Source of the DNA: AP-15 sp963701815
GTDB taxonomy: Bacteria > Pseudomonadota > Alphaproteobacteria > ATCC43930 > CGMCC-115725
Assembly (NCBI GenBank): GCA_963701815.1
Contig: CAVPBN010000031.1
Span: forward strand, 1 to 64,000
DNA length: 64,000 nucleotides
Direction: 5' to 3'
Part shown: positions 46,017 through 55,211 of the stretch, piece by piece
Position numbering within the stretch: the first letter of the stretch is position 1
Layout of the letters: each line of letters begins with the position of its first letter
Notes under the pieces: generated by a model
Databases searched by the model: none
Seen by the model: the letters and a program-made list of their open reading frames with translations, nothing else
Told to the model about the DNA's origin: nothing
Translations under genes and position numbers: made by a program

Positions 46017-47494
46017 GGGCGGTCGCGGTCTATGCCGCGCTGTTCGTGCCGATCCTGGTGCTGTTCTTGCTCGTGCCGCAGCTCGACCTGTGGACGAGCG
46101 GGCTGTTTTTTGCTGCGGACGGCGGCTTCTTTCTGAGCAAATGGCCGCCTGTCGAGTTGCTGTACCGCGCGGTCCCCTGGATCGCCTGCGGCGTCGTACT
46201 GGCGATCGCCGGCGCCGGCGCCTGGCTTTTTCTGGTGCAGCGGCCGTTGTGGCGGTTCGATCGCAAGGCATTGCTGTTTTTGAGCTTGTCGATTGCGCTC
46301 GGGCCCGGCCTGCTTGCCAATGTGGTCCTCAAGGACCATTGGGGCCGCGCCCGGCCGACCCAGATCGAAGCATTCGGGGGGACCCGCCGGTTTACGCCGG
46401 CGCCGCTCCCGGCATCGCAGTGCGCGCATAACTGCTCCTTTGTATCGGGTCATGCAGCGCTCGGTTTCTCGCTGGTCGGCTTTGCCTTTCTGTTGCCGAC
46501 GGCGAGGCCGCGGCGCTGGGGCATTGCCGCGGCACTCGCCTTCGGCGGCCTGATCGGGCTCGTCCGTATTGTCCAGGGCGGCCACTTCCTATCCGATGTC
46601 GTCTATGCCGGCTTGCTCGTTTACGGCACGACCGCATTGCTCCACTGGTGGATCGTCACGAATGACGGGCTTGCGGCGCCGTTGCTGCTGCGTCTCTACC
46701 GAATCGCCGGGCGCGGGGCAGCCGCCATCCGGCCGCCGCTCGGTCGCGCCCTGATCTCGCCGACGATTCGGCTGCTTATCGGGACGGCGGCGGTGGCGGT
46801 CCTGGTGATGGCGTCGATCGCCCGCATCGATCGCCCCCTGGCCTGGTTCCTCCACGCCCGCGGCGCGGATTTCCATCGGCTCTTCGATCTGATCGGCCGG
46901 CTCGGTCTGACCTGGGGCTATCTGGCGGTGTTCGCGATCGCCTTTGGCGTGCTGCATTGGGGCGGCGGACTGGCGCGACTGCGGCCGTTCGCCTCGCCGA
47001 TGCGGGCCTTGTCCGGGGTCCCGGCCTTTTTGTTCGTCTCGCTCGGCGCGTCGGGCATCGTTGCCGATCTGCTGAAGGTCGGCTTTGGCCGGGCCCGCCC
47101 CAAACTCTTGTTCAACGCCGACATCTACGGTTTCAGCTGGTTTGGCCGGCAGGCCGATTACTGGTCGTTTCCGTCGGGTCACACCGTGACGATCGCGGCG
47201 TTGATGACGGCACTCTGGTATCTGTGGCCTCGGCATCTGCTGTTTTATATCCTGGCGGGGATGATCGTGGCCGGAAGCCGGGTCGCGGTCGGCGCTCACT
47301 ACCTCAGCGATACGATGGCGGGCGCCTGGCTCGCGGTGCTGATCACCCGCGGCGTCGCCTGGTTGTTTGCCAGAGGCGGCATCGACCTCGCCGCCGCGCT
47401 CCGCGCGAGATTGCCGTCCTCCGAGGGGGCGCCGTGGCCGTGCCGGCGCTTTGCCGGAATGCGCGCGATCCGCTCTCGGGCCGGTTTGCGATAG
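46013..47494 (+). CDS. Tandem PAP2 phosphatase (two complete domains fused)
   Basis: 493 residues with two PAP2/LpxE-type units. Unit 1 has KDHWGRARP, FVSGHAALGFS and RIVQGGHFLSDV; unit 2 has KVGFGRARPK, WSFPSGHTVTIAA and SRVAVGAHYLSDT. Each unit has about six membrane helices and all three catalytic motifs, so both may be active on lipid phosphates (lipid A, undecaprenyl- or phosphatidyl-phosphates) at the outer face of the inner membrane. It starts with GTG 46013 inside the ELM1 stop. A fusion of two PAP2 domains is uncommon; single-domain proteins are usual. Confidence 0.88.
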   Translation: MRAVAVYAALFVPILVLFLLVPQLDLWTSGLFFAADGGFFLSKWPPVELLYRAVPWIACGVVLAIAGAGAWLFLVQRPLWRFDRKALLFLSLSIALGPGLLANVVLKDHWGRARPTQIEAFGGTRRFTPAPLPASQCAHNCSFVSGHAALGFSLVGFAFLLPTARPRRWGIAAALAFGGLIGLVRIVQGGHFLSDVVYAGLLVYGTTALLHWWIVTNDGLAAPLLLRLYRIAGRGAAAIRPPLGRALISPTIRLLIGTAAVAVLVMASIARIDRPLAWFLHARGADFHRLFDLIGRLGLTWGYLAVFAIAFGVLHWGGGLARLRPFASPMRALSGVPAFLFVSLGASGIVADLLKVGFGRARPKLLFNADIYGFSWFGRQADYWSFPSGHTVTIAALMTALWYLWPRHLLFYILAGMIVAGSRVAVGAHYLSDTMAGAWLAVLITRGVAWLFARGGIDLAAALRARLPSSEGAPWPCRRFAGMRAIRSRAGLR

Positions 47495-47545
47495 CTCGCC
47501 GGCCCGCCGCTTGCGCCGTCCGCGCGGGCTGTAGTATCCGCCGTC

Positions 47546-49457
47546 ATGGCTTTGCGCATCGAGACCTTTGATAATGCGGCCGGCGGGAACACGCTCTACA
47601 AGGCGCTGACCCATCCTTGCGCCGCCGAGCCGGCGCGGGCGCTGGTCGAGGCGCTCGTCCGCCATTCGCCGGTGGCGATCTACGACCCGAACGGGGCTGC
47701 CGAGGGTTTCGCCGAAATCTTCGGCCTGGCCGGAACAAAGATCGCCGGGGTCTACGTCCAGCAGGTGGGCCGAATCGGCAGCAGGCTGCTCGGCCACACG
47801 GCACGGCCGGCGACCGCACTGATGGGCGCCGGGGCGCGCTCGATTTTCGTCGCCGCGTTCGATGCCGATCGCGCGATCGCGCCGTTGCAGCCGTATCTGC
47901 CCGAGGCTGCGAAGATTTTGACCCTCGACGCGATGCGGATCCCGGCCGAGCGGCTGACCAACCGGCGCTCCTACCTGGACCCGCTGAACTTCGCGACGAA
48001 TTTCGCGTTTTTTCGCGATATGGACGGTCGGCACACGCGGCTCTCGACGGTCAATTACTGGTCGGGCTACGGCGCTGCCGCGGTGACCTGCTGGATCACG
48101 CTGTTCGCCGGCGACGGGGCGGTCCTCGCCGAATGGTGCGAGCGCTGCGCGCCGGCGAGCGCCATCATCCTCGACAGCCGGGCGATCCGCGCCCGCTTCG
48201 GCCTTCCCGATTTCGCCGGTCAGCTCTTTCTGCATATCGCCGGGGCGGCTGGGCACGATGTCGTCAAATACGCGATCGACACCTTCGGCGACGCCGATGA
48301 CGATGCGGTGTCGCTGTCGGCGACGCACGACGCCAATGCCTGGCCGGCGGATCGCTATGCCGGCCTGCCGGCGCCGGCGCCGGGCGAACGGGTCGTGCTG
48401 TGGCTGCAGAACAGCCATCCGGTCGCGATACCGGCCGGCGCCATCGGTCTCGGCCCGATGGGAGGAGGGGTAGTCGCGACGGTCGCCGAGCCGCTGGCGC
48501 CCTTTGCCAGCCGCGCGCTCGATGTCGGCCGGCTGTTGCCCGATCTGTGCTGGCCGCGGCAGATCGAAGTGCGGGCCGGCAAGCACATGGTGCGGCCGCG
48601 TTACGAGATCGTCGAGCGCGGTCGCCGCCGGATCGCCCATGTCAATGTCGAACGGGAAGATCTGAAACCCGATCCCGGCCTGCCCGGGCTCGCAAACACC
48701 CTCGGCAAGGGGTATCTGCTGCCGGCCCCGGTCCTGCCGCCGGCGCAGTGGCAAAGCCTGGTATTGCCGACGCCGATGGCCATCCATCAGGCGGAGCTGC
48801 CGATCGCGGCAATCGTCTACGACGCCGAAGGGAGCGAGATCGCCCGCCACCGGTTCGGGCGGCTGCCGCGCGGGCATGCGACCGCACTCGATCTCGACCG
48901 GCTGGCCGGGTGCGAGGCGCTGGGCGACGGCTGCGGCCACATCGAGCTGCTCTACGATTTCTCGGACGGCGGCGAGGCCGACGGCTGGCTGCATGCCGTC
49001 TTCCGCTATCGCCACCGGGCGAGCGGCCATGCCGCCGAAACCAGCTTTGGCGCACACATCTTCAACACGATCCTGACCTATCGCGACGAGCCGCAATCCT
49101 ATGCCGGGCGCCCGCCCGGGCTGTCGACCCGCCTGTTTCTCAGGCTCGGCGAGGATCGGTACGACACCTTGTGCCAGCTGATCTACCCGGCCTCGTTGCC
49201 GTGGCGGCCGGCGAGCGCCACCGAGATCATCCTCTATGACGGGCAGGGCGGCGAAGTCGCCCGCGCCGGCCTGGCGATCCCGTGCTCGGGCTCGCGGCTG
49301 TGGCGCTATCGCGCGCTGTTCGACGCCGAGACCCGCGCCCGCGCCGGCGGCCGAAGCCTATGCGATCATCCGCGATGCCACCTGCCGGCTGTTCGGCTAT
49401 CACGGGCTCCTCGGCCGCAACGGCGCCTTCAGCCTCGACCACATGTTCGGGTTTTAG
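47546..49457 (+). CDS. Large conserved protein of unknown function (frameshifted)
   Basis: About 637 residues, not assigned to any family I can name. It starts ALRIETFDNAAGGNTLYKAL, has LTNRRSYLDPLNFATNFAFF and YWSGYGAAAVTCW near residue 140-180, GHDVVKYAIDTFG near 235, and ends CRLFGYHGLLGRNGAFSLDH-MFGF. The last 35 codons are in a different frame; the switch is near 49350 and the length is 3n+1. There is no signal peptide or membrane helix. It follows the ELM1/PAP2 pair after 51 bases and precedes a GST. The composition (many Trp, His, Tyr in beta-like segments) suggests a folded enzyme or carbohydrate-binding protein, but no motif supports a reaction. Confidence 0.7.
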
Positions 49458-49583
49458 CGTGCCCGGTCCGAAGCCCCTCCAACGGCAGCTGCGTGGAGGC
49501 GACGCATTCGGGCAAGGAACTGTCGGGGCGCCATTTCGCCGACTATGCCAATGCCACCGCAAGCTGAGAGAGGAGCAACTACG

Positions 49584-50243
49584 ATGTCAGGCATGATCGT
49601 TCACGGCATTCCCGGCAGCCCTTATGTGCGCGCCGCTCTGCTCGCGCTCGAAGAAAAAGGGGCAAAATATGAATTAGCCGCGATGGGGTTCGGCACGCTG
49701 AAGCAACAACCGCATTTGTCGCGGCACCCGTTCGGCCGCATTCCGGTCTTCGAGCATGACGGCTGGATGCTGTACGAGACGCAGGCCATCATCCGCTATG
49801 TCGACGCGGTTGTCCCCGGCCCGCGGCTGCAGCCGGAAGAGCCGCGCGCCGCAGCGCGGATGAACCAGCTGATGGGCATCACCGATTGGTATGTCATGCG
49901 GCAGGTTTCGATGCCGATCACCCGCAACCGCGTCGTCGCCCCGCGCGTCAATCGGCCGGTCGATGAAGACGCGATTGCCGGCGCGATCCCCGATGCGCGG
50001 ATCTGCATCGCCGAGATCGCCCGGTTGCTTGATGGCCACTCATGGATGTCGGGGCAGACGCTGAGCCTCGCCGATCTGCTGCTCGCGCCGCATCTGTCGA
50101 TGTTTGCGCAGGCGCCCGAAGGCGCGCAGATATTGCAGGAGCACCGGAACCTGAGCGATTGGCTCTCGCGCATCGAAGCTCGCCCGAGCATGAAGGCGAC
50201 CACTTGGGACAGACTGCTCGAACGGGTGGCCGCCGCCACATGA
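49584..50243 (+). CDS. Glutathione S-transferase family protein
   Basis: 219 residues: an N-terminal thioredoxin-like domain with GIPGSPYVRAALLALEEKG and RIPVFEHDGWMLYETQAIIRY (cis-Pro and Glu-Thr of the glutathione site), and a helical C-terminal domain with SLADLLLAPHL. ATG 49584 follows GAGGAGC. The family conjugates glutathione or isomerises substrates; the Ser/Tyr catalytic residue cannot be fixed. It starts 127 bases after the unknown large gene. Confidence 0.88.
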   Translation: MSGMIVHGIPGSPYVRAALLALEEKGAKYELAAMGFGTLKQQPHLSRHPFGRIPVFEHDGWMLYETQAIIRYVDAVVPGPRLQPEEPRAAARMNQLMGITDWYVMRQVSMPITRNRVVAPRVNRPVDEDAIAGAIPDARICIAEIARLLDGHSWMSGQTLSLADLLLAPHLSMFAQAPEGAQILQEHRNLSDWLSRIEARPSMKATTWDRLLERVAAAT

Positions 50244-50662
50244 GCCCGCAGGCCGAGCGATCTAAAAGCCTGACCAAGAATAAATCCAGGATTTCAGCGT
50301 GTTACCGATCGTCCTCGTCATTCCCGCGAACGCGTCACTGCTGTCCGGTTTCGGATATTGGTTAATTTGGCGGTTGTAGTGAAGCACCGGTACCCCGTGG
50401 CCGGGCTTGGGCACCCAGGTCTTTTTCTTGCAAGACCCCTCCATTGCAAGACGTGGACGGCCGGGTCGAGCCCGGCCGAGGGGGAGGATGTGCTTCGAAG
50501 CATTTGAATTCATCGTAAATCTGAACCGGACAGCAGTGGGGCCGGGCCGGCACTCCGCCGCCGGACTCGTGATGCGAATGGAAAGTGCGCGGACTTGCAA
50601 TGCAGGTCCGGTTGTGAACGATTCGGGGTCAGAACCAAGCTCGCTCCGCAAGGAAGGAGACG
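50244..50662. repeat. 419-base gap with palindromic repeat material
   Basis: No gene is seen. Near 50312-50330 there is a CGTCATTCCCGCGAA-like unit, and CGGCCGGG-TCGA-GCCCGGCCG (about 50457-50478) forms a strong hairpin. TTGCAAGAC occurs twice (50427 and 50446). The region looks like a mosaic of dispersed GC-rich repeats in front of the cyclase gene; GGAAGGAG at its end serves that gene. Confidence 0.5.
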
Positions 50663-51773
50663 TTGGCGCAGACCGAGATCCCGCGCACGCAATTCGGCGG
50701 CGCCACGGCGCCGCTGCCCGTCTGTGCTCCGCTACGCCGGCCGGCACCTCGGCTTCCTCGCGGGGCTGCTGATCGCGGCGATTGCGATCGGCGTCGCCTA
50801 CCGCTACCGCTTCGACCCGCTCGACGAGCGAACGGTGCCGAACTACCTGCGCAGCTGCGTCCACGCGGCGGGGTTGACCTTCAGCGGCTGGGCGGTCCAC
50901 CTGGCCTTCGGGGCGATCCCGCGATCGCGGCTGGGCGGCGTATTGCGGACGGCTGCCGCTGAGCGCCGAATTCGCGATCAAGGCGCTGGCGATGACGGCG
51001 GTCCTGACGACCGTCGCCGTCGGCCTTCAGTTCGTGCTCTACCCCTTTCCGCTGTCGCGGCGCTGGCTTGACGACGAACTGCCGCGGATCGTCGTCATCG
51101 GTTTTTCCGCGTCGCTGATCGTCGGCGCGATCTTCGAGTTCCGCCGGATGGTCGGCGGCCGTGTCCTCGGCAGCTTTCTGTTCGGAACCTACCACCGGCC
51201 GAGACGCGAACAGCGGATCGTCATGTTTCTGGACATCGCCGATTCGACCGCGCTCGCCGAGCGGCTGGGCGAGCTGCGCGTGCACGATCTGATCACCCGC
51301 TTCTTTTCCGACATCGACCAGTCGATCGCCGACCATGACGGCGAGGTCCATGCCTATGTCGGCGACGAGGTCATCGTCACCTGGCCGCTGAGCACGGAGC
51401 CCGAGAAAAATGGCCGATCGCTGCGGTGCTTTTTCGCCGTCGAAGACGCGATGATCGATCTCGCCCTTCCTATGCCAGGGAATTCGGCGTCGTGCCGCGG
51501 TTCCGCGCCGGCCTGCATGCCGGGCCCGTCGTCGTCAGCGAATGCGGCGTAGCCAAGCGGCAGATCGCGTATTTCGGCGACACGATGAACGTCGCCGGCC
51601 GGCTTTGCGATCACTGCAAGGCCGCCGGAGAAGCCCTGATAGCCTCGGCTGACATGCTCCGCGGCGCGGCGCTCCCTCATGGGCTGAGCCTTGGGCCGCC
51701 CGCCAGTCTGATATTGCGCGGGCGACAGACCCCGGTCGAGGCATGCCCGGTGCATCGCAACGAACGCGGTTGA
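50663..51773 (+). CDS. Membrane-anchored class III adenylate/guanylate cyclase (multiple frameshifts)
   Basis: About 370 residues in pieces. The N-terminal part has four hydrophobic helices (RHLGFLAGLLIAAIAIGVAYR..., ALAMTAVLTTVAVGLQFVLY...); the C-terminal catalytic domain has MFLDIADSTALAERLG (metal Asp), HAYVGDEVIVTWPL and GLHAGPVVVSECG...AYFGDTMNVAGRL. Frames change near 50725, 50945 and 51465. The presumed start is TTG 50663 with GGAAGGAG upstream. Intact relatives make cAMP. Three changes in 1.1 kb may mean genuine decay rather than error, but each flank is otherwise well conserved. Confidence 0.75.
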
Positions 51774-52177
51774 GCCGGCCGCCGATCGCCCACCGTCCAG
51801 CACCCACCCCTCCCGTCCGGCAGCTGATCGGATACGGATAGAATCTCCGGGTTGTGATCTCGGGCCCCTTTCCGTTGATCTTTCCTACAACTATACATTG
51901 TGTTCTGTTGATAATGGATTTTGCTGCATCTGCTGTTTTTGCAGGAAATCTGCAGCAAAATCTGCTAGCCAAAATTCTCGTGTAGTTGATCAACGGCCGC
52001 CCTGGCGCGAGCCACAGCGGCGTTGCCGAAGAGCCATGACGCCTCCCACACCCGTGCGCCTTCCTGCGTCTGACCTGCGATCGATCCGGACGTCCAAAAC
52101 GCTGCGAACGATACGATGCGACGAAGGCAATTTTAGGATTATCAATAGCGGCGAGGCTGCCGCCACACCCGGTCCGG
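51774..52177. other. 404-base gap, partly AT-rich
   Basis: No gene is visible. The AT-rich core (about 51870-51990) holds the 46-base inverted repeat described separately. The remainder is unremarkable up to the mazF stop. Confidence 0.5.
51917..51962. repeat. 46-base inverted repeat / hairpin
   Basis: GATTTTGCTGCA (51917-51928) is a perfect complement of TGCAGCAAAATC (51951-51962), and inside lies CTGC-TGTTTTT-GCAG. No T tract follows on either strand, so it is not an ordinary terminator. It could be a small structured RNA, an operator or an end of a lost mobile element. Confidence 0.5.
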
Positions 52178-52537
52178 CTAGAGCCCGATCAGGGCCGCCA
52201 GCTTCATGCGAACTTCGTGCAGGATTGTGCCGGGAACAGCCGCTCCCGCGTAGCGGATCGGACGGGCCAGCGTGTCGATGCTGCGCACGTGACTGGTCAA
52301 AATCTCCCCGGAAACCGGCAGCCCCGTCGGGAGCACGACGCTGGTGCCAAACGGACGAACGCGGGAGGTTATCGGGCAGACGATCGCGAACTCGGTCACC
52401 CGACAGAATTCGGCGGGTGAAACAACCAGCGCCGGGCGTCGGCCGCTCTGCTCGCGACCGGTGCGGGGATCGAAATCGGTCCAGACGAGATCGCCCGCCG
52501 CGGGCACGTAGGGCCCCGCCTCACTCGACGATCTCAC
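52178..52537 (-). CDS. mazF: MazF-type endoribonuclease toxin
   Basis: 119 residues of the MazF/ChpB fold: YVPAAGDLVWTDFDPRTGREQSGRRPALVVSP is the conserved N-terminal beta barrel with catalytic Arg/Thr region, followed by CPITSRVRPFGTSVVLP and GEILTSHVRSID. It cleaves single-stranded mRNA at short motifs. The start is GTG 52537, overlapping the mazE stop at 52521, as usual for mazEF. The gene is intact. Confidence 0.9.
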   Translation of the reverse strand: MRSSSEAGPYVPAAGDLVWTDFDPRTGREQSGRRPALVVSPAEFCRVTEFAIVCPITSRVRPFGTSVVLPTGLPVSGEILTSHVRSIDTLARPIRYAGAAVPGTILHEVRMKLAALIGL

Positions 52538-52764
52538 GGCCTTGGTCCGGCCCCCAATCGAACGCCTGCCGCATCAGCTCCGGTGTCATTCCCGTCAACA
52601 GTTCGGCGAGGACATAGCGCGGGCGGGCCGGAGAAATGATGATGCGGTCGCCCTCGGCCTGCTACCTCGACCCGGGCCCCCGCGCGAAGGCCTGCCCGAA
52701 GCGCAATATCTTTGGGGATGCGCAGGCCGAGGCTGTTGCCCCAGCGCGCCACCTGCACCTGCAT
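52521..52764 (-). CDS. mazE: MazE-type antitoxin (frameshifted)
   Basis: About 81 residues. The AbrB/MazE DNA-binding half reads MQVQVARWGNSLGLRIPKDIALR; the toxin-binding tail DRIIISPARPRYVLAELLTG continues to GREIVE in another frame. The change lies near 52662 and the length is 3n+1. ATG 52764 follows GGGAGAGG. If the frameshift were real, the antitoxin would lack its neutralising tail while mazF stays intact, which would be toxic; this argues for a sequencing indel. Confidence 0.82.
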
Positions 52765-52788
52765 CGGCCTCTCCCATCCTCTCCTAGA

Positions 52789-52805
52789 GATATACATAGG
52801 ATATC
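52789..52805. promoter_or_regulatory. Inverted repeat upstream of mazE
   Basis: GATAT-ACATAGG-ATATC, five-base arms with a seven-base spacer, lies 25-41 bases before the mazE ATG in an AT-rich patch that also resembles a -10 element. A MazE/MazEF autoregulatory operator is plausible. Confidence 0.4.
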
Positions 52806-52979
52806 CAACCTCGCCGTCAACCTGGCGGTGCGATGCCGCTTCCTGCCCGCTTGCGGCGGGGGGTTAGGGTGGCGGCGTCGGATAGCGATCCAAACCGACG
52901 CGGAGTTTGCTTTTTCCCGATTTGGGAACAAGTAAGGCCAGCGAGCCAAGGACGACGGCCCCGGAACGGAGGAAAGGCG

Positions 52980-53341
52980 ATGGCGAAGTTCGATGCGGAC
53001 ACGCTGCGTGAATTGCACGATCTCCGGGAAGTCGCGATCCGGACCGAGAGGCACCCCGAGAGTGCGATCGTGATCTGGGTCGTGGCGGCCGATGACGAGG
53101 CCTTTGTGCGGTCGGTGCGCGGCGGCAAGGGGCGCTGGTACCGGGACCTCGCGGCGGGCGGGTCCGCCACATTGGAGTTTGCCGGCCGCCGGCTCGCGGT
53201 TCGCGCGGTCCCGGTGAGCGACGCCGATTCGATCGCGCGGGTCAGCCGCGAATATTTGAAAAGTACCAGCCGAGCCCCTACGCGCAGGCGATGGTTCGCG
53301 CCGAGGTGCTGCCGACCACATTGCGGCTGGAACCGCGCTGA
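52980..53341 (+). CDS. DUF2255-family protein (frameshifted)
   Basis: About 120 residues. It starts MAKFDADTLRELHDLREVAIRTE, then IVIWVVAADDEAFVRSVRG and GRWYRDLAAGG, matching the DUF2255 family, whose fold is like a flavin-nucleotide-binding split barrel. The last 27 codons (YQPSPYAQAMVRAEVLPTTL) are in another frame; the change is near 53268 and the length is 3n+2. ATG 52980 follows GGAGGAAAGG. It precedes the DinB-like gene by 35 bases, so they are probably one operon. Function unknown. Confidence 0.78.
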
Positions 53342-53376
53342 CCGGCGAAAATGCGGTGACGAACGCGGAGGACCGG

Positions 53377-53939
53377 ATGCCCGCCTCACACCTTCAGACC
53401 CTGCGCGCGATGGCGTACAACAACGCCTGGGCCAACCATCGCCTGCTCGCGGCCTGTGCCGGATTGACGCAAGCGGAGTTCGAGGCGCGGCGAACGGGCT
53501 TTTTCCCGTCGATCCGGGCGACCTTGAACCACATCCTGATCATCGACCGGTTCTACGTCGATGCGCTCGAGGGCGGCACGCTCGGCCCGGCCGCGTGGGC
53601 GGATCCGATTCCCTTTCCCACCGTCGCGGAGCTGCGGCCAGCCCAGGCGGCGATCGATCGTCGCTTGATCGCCTGGTGCGAGGCGCTGGACGAAGCCGGG
53701 CCGACCGGATCATCCGGGTGCACCGCGGCGCGCGCGTGCAGACGGAGCGGGCCGATCGCCTGCTGCTGCACCTGTTCCAGCACCAGATCCATCATCGCGG
53801 CCAGGCGCACGCGATGCTCAGCGGCACCGCCGTACCGCCGCCGCAGCTCGACGAGTTCTTCTCGGTCGCAGAGGCGCCGCTGCGCGCCGCCGAGTTCGAC
53901 GAGCTCGGATGGACCGAGGCGGCAATTTGGCGGGAGTAG
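53377..53939 (+). CDS. DinB/YfiT-type putative metalloenzyme (frameshifted)
   Basis: About 188 residues of the DinB four-helix bundle: ASHLQTLRAMAYNNAWANHRLL, the first metal His in TLNHILIIDRFY, and the other two in LFQHQIHHRGQAHAML. The frame changes near 53700 (length 3n+2). Such proteins are metal-dependent transferases or thiol-handling enzymes of mostly unknown role. ATG 53377 has GGAGG five bases upstream. Confidence 0.8.
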
Positions 53940-54049
53940 GATCGCTCAACGGCATTTCGACGAGCCGTCAAAATCCGACGACCCTGGCCGGCCCCGCCTG
54001 ATCGCCAGCCTCGGAGGTACGCCGGCAAACCGGCGGTGCCTCGAATCGG

Positions 54050-54420
54050 TCAGCCGTTCGCTGCGCAGTGGGTTCGTCCATTTCAGTCCGGAGAACCCGC
54101 GAGAAATCCCGATCTGTTGTGCAAACCGTGGTGCCGTTTTCGAGTGCGATCACGGCGAGGACCGCGTCCATAACAAGCGGGCGGGCGGCCTGGCCGTCGT
54201 GCACAAGGCCGAGCAGGATGTCTCAGTGCCGCTCGCCCGGCTCGAGAATGCCGGCGGCCGGCTGGGCCAGCCAGGAGGAGATCGCCGTCTCGGCCTCGGA
54301 CGTCGAAAGCGGACGATCGATTACCCGAGGATTGGTTGTAATCCTCAAAAAGGCCCACAGGGTGAGCCATGCGAAACGGACGAGATCGGGCAACCGATAG
54401 GGGACCGCGGGCCATCCGCT
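54050..54420 (-). pseudogene. vapC-type PIN toxin remnant
   Basis: The C-terminal two thirds of a VapC-like PIN protein: LTLWAFLRITTNPRV, LSTSEAETAISSWLAQP, LVMDAVLAVIALENGTTVCTTDRDFSRF and GLKWTNPL. It has three kinds of damage: no N-terminus (it abuts the gabD fragment), TGA where Trp is expected after GERH (54221-54223), and one extra base after the DRDFSR motif. This is decay, not one sequencing error. Bases 53942-54050 and 54420-54480 show nothing further. Confidence 0.65.
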
Positions 54421-54479
54421 CAGCGGCGATGCAGCTCCTCGCGATTGCGTCCGCCTCGCTCCGGAAGCGTTAGAACAGC

Positions 54480-55030
54480 CACCGGGCCGAAGGTCTCCTC
54501 CCTGGTGATGACCATGTCGGTCGTCACATCGGTCAACACGGTCGGCTCGAAGAAGCTGCCGCCCTGTGCGCGACGCGCTTGCCGCCGATGACGACTTTGG
54601 CGCCCTTTTTGACGCGTCGGCGATGTGCGCCTCGACCTTCTCGACCGCCTTCATGTCGATCAGCGGGCCGATCACCGCACCCGGCTCGAACCCGTCGGCG
54701 ACCTTCATCGCGCCGGCGGTCTCGGCGAGCCGCTCGGTAAAGGCGTCGTAGACGCCATCCTGCACCAGGATCCGGTTGGCGCGGACGCAGGTCTGGCCGG
54801 CGTTGCGGTATTTCGATGCGATCGCGCCCTTGACCGCGGCCTCGATATCGGCGTCGTCGAAGACGATGAACGGCGCGTTGCCGCCCAATTCGAGCGACAG
54901 CTTCTTGACTGTCCCGGCGCATTGCTGCATCAGCAATTTGCCGACCTCGGTCGAGCCGGTGGAGGTCGAGCAGCTTGCGGACGATCGGGTTCCAGGTCAT
55001 CTCGCCGCCGATCTTGTCCGAGGACCGGTT
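54480..55030 (-). pseudogene. Partial second copy of gabD
   Basis: This segment is nearly identical to 58020-58560 within the full gabD gene: KLSLELGGNAPFIVFDDADIE, NAGQTCVRANRILVQDGVYD, GFEPGAVIGPLIDMKAVEKVE. It covers the middle of the aldehyde dehydrogenase including the catalytic Cys (QTCV). Frames break near 54570 and 54962, and both ends stop abruptly: next to the vapC remnant on the left and the AT-rich insert on the right. Most differences from the full copy are silent, so it was recently functional or recently copied. Confidence 0.8.
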
Positions 55031-55144
55031 GCGCAATGGGAGCATCCAACCTTAGCCCTCGGTTGCTCTTACCGGTGATCTCACACGCTTGTAACCGCGC
55101 TGTCGCGCCAGAACGCAATGGTCGGACCACGACGGAGAAATGAC

Positions 55145-55173
55145 TTGACATTCTAACGTAAGCGGCTTATAAA
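55145..55173 (+). promoter_or_regulatory. Near-consensus sigma-70 promoter
   Basis: TTGACA (55145-55150), a 17-base spacer and TATAAA (55168-55173). It stands at the left edge of the AT-richer insert, pointing into the TIR-like gene. Confidence 0.65.
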
Positions 55174-55211
55174 TGGCGACATGCAATTGACACTATCAGA
55201 AAATTTTTAAG

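Noticed and set aside
46589..49096. 835-codon open frame antisense to the PAP2 and unknown genes
   Set aside because: The sense strand has clear catalytic motifs; the antisense product is compositionally biased.
51917..51962. Rho-independent terminator for the cyclase gene
   Set aside because: No T tract follows the hairpin on either strand and it is 144 bases past the stop.
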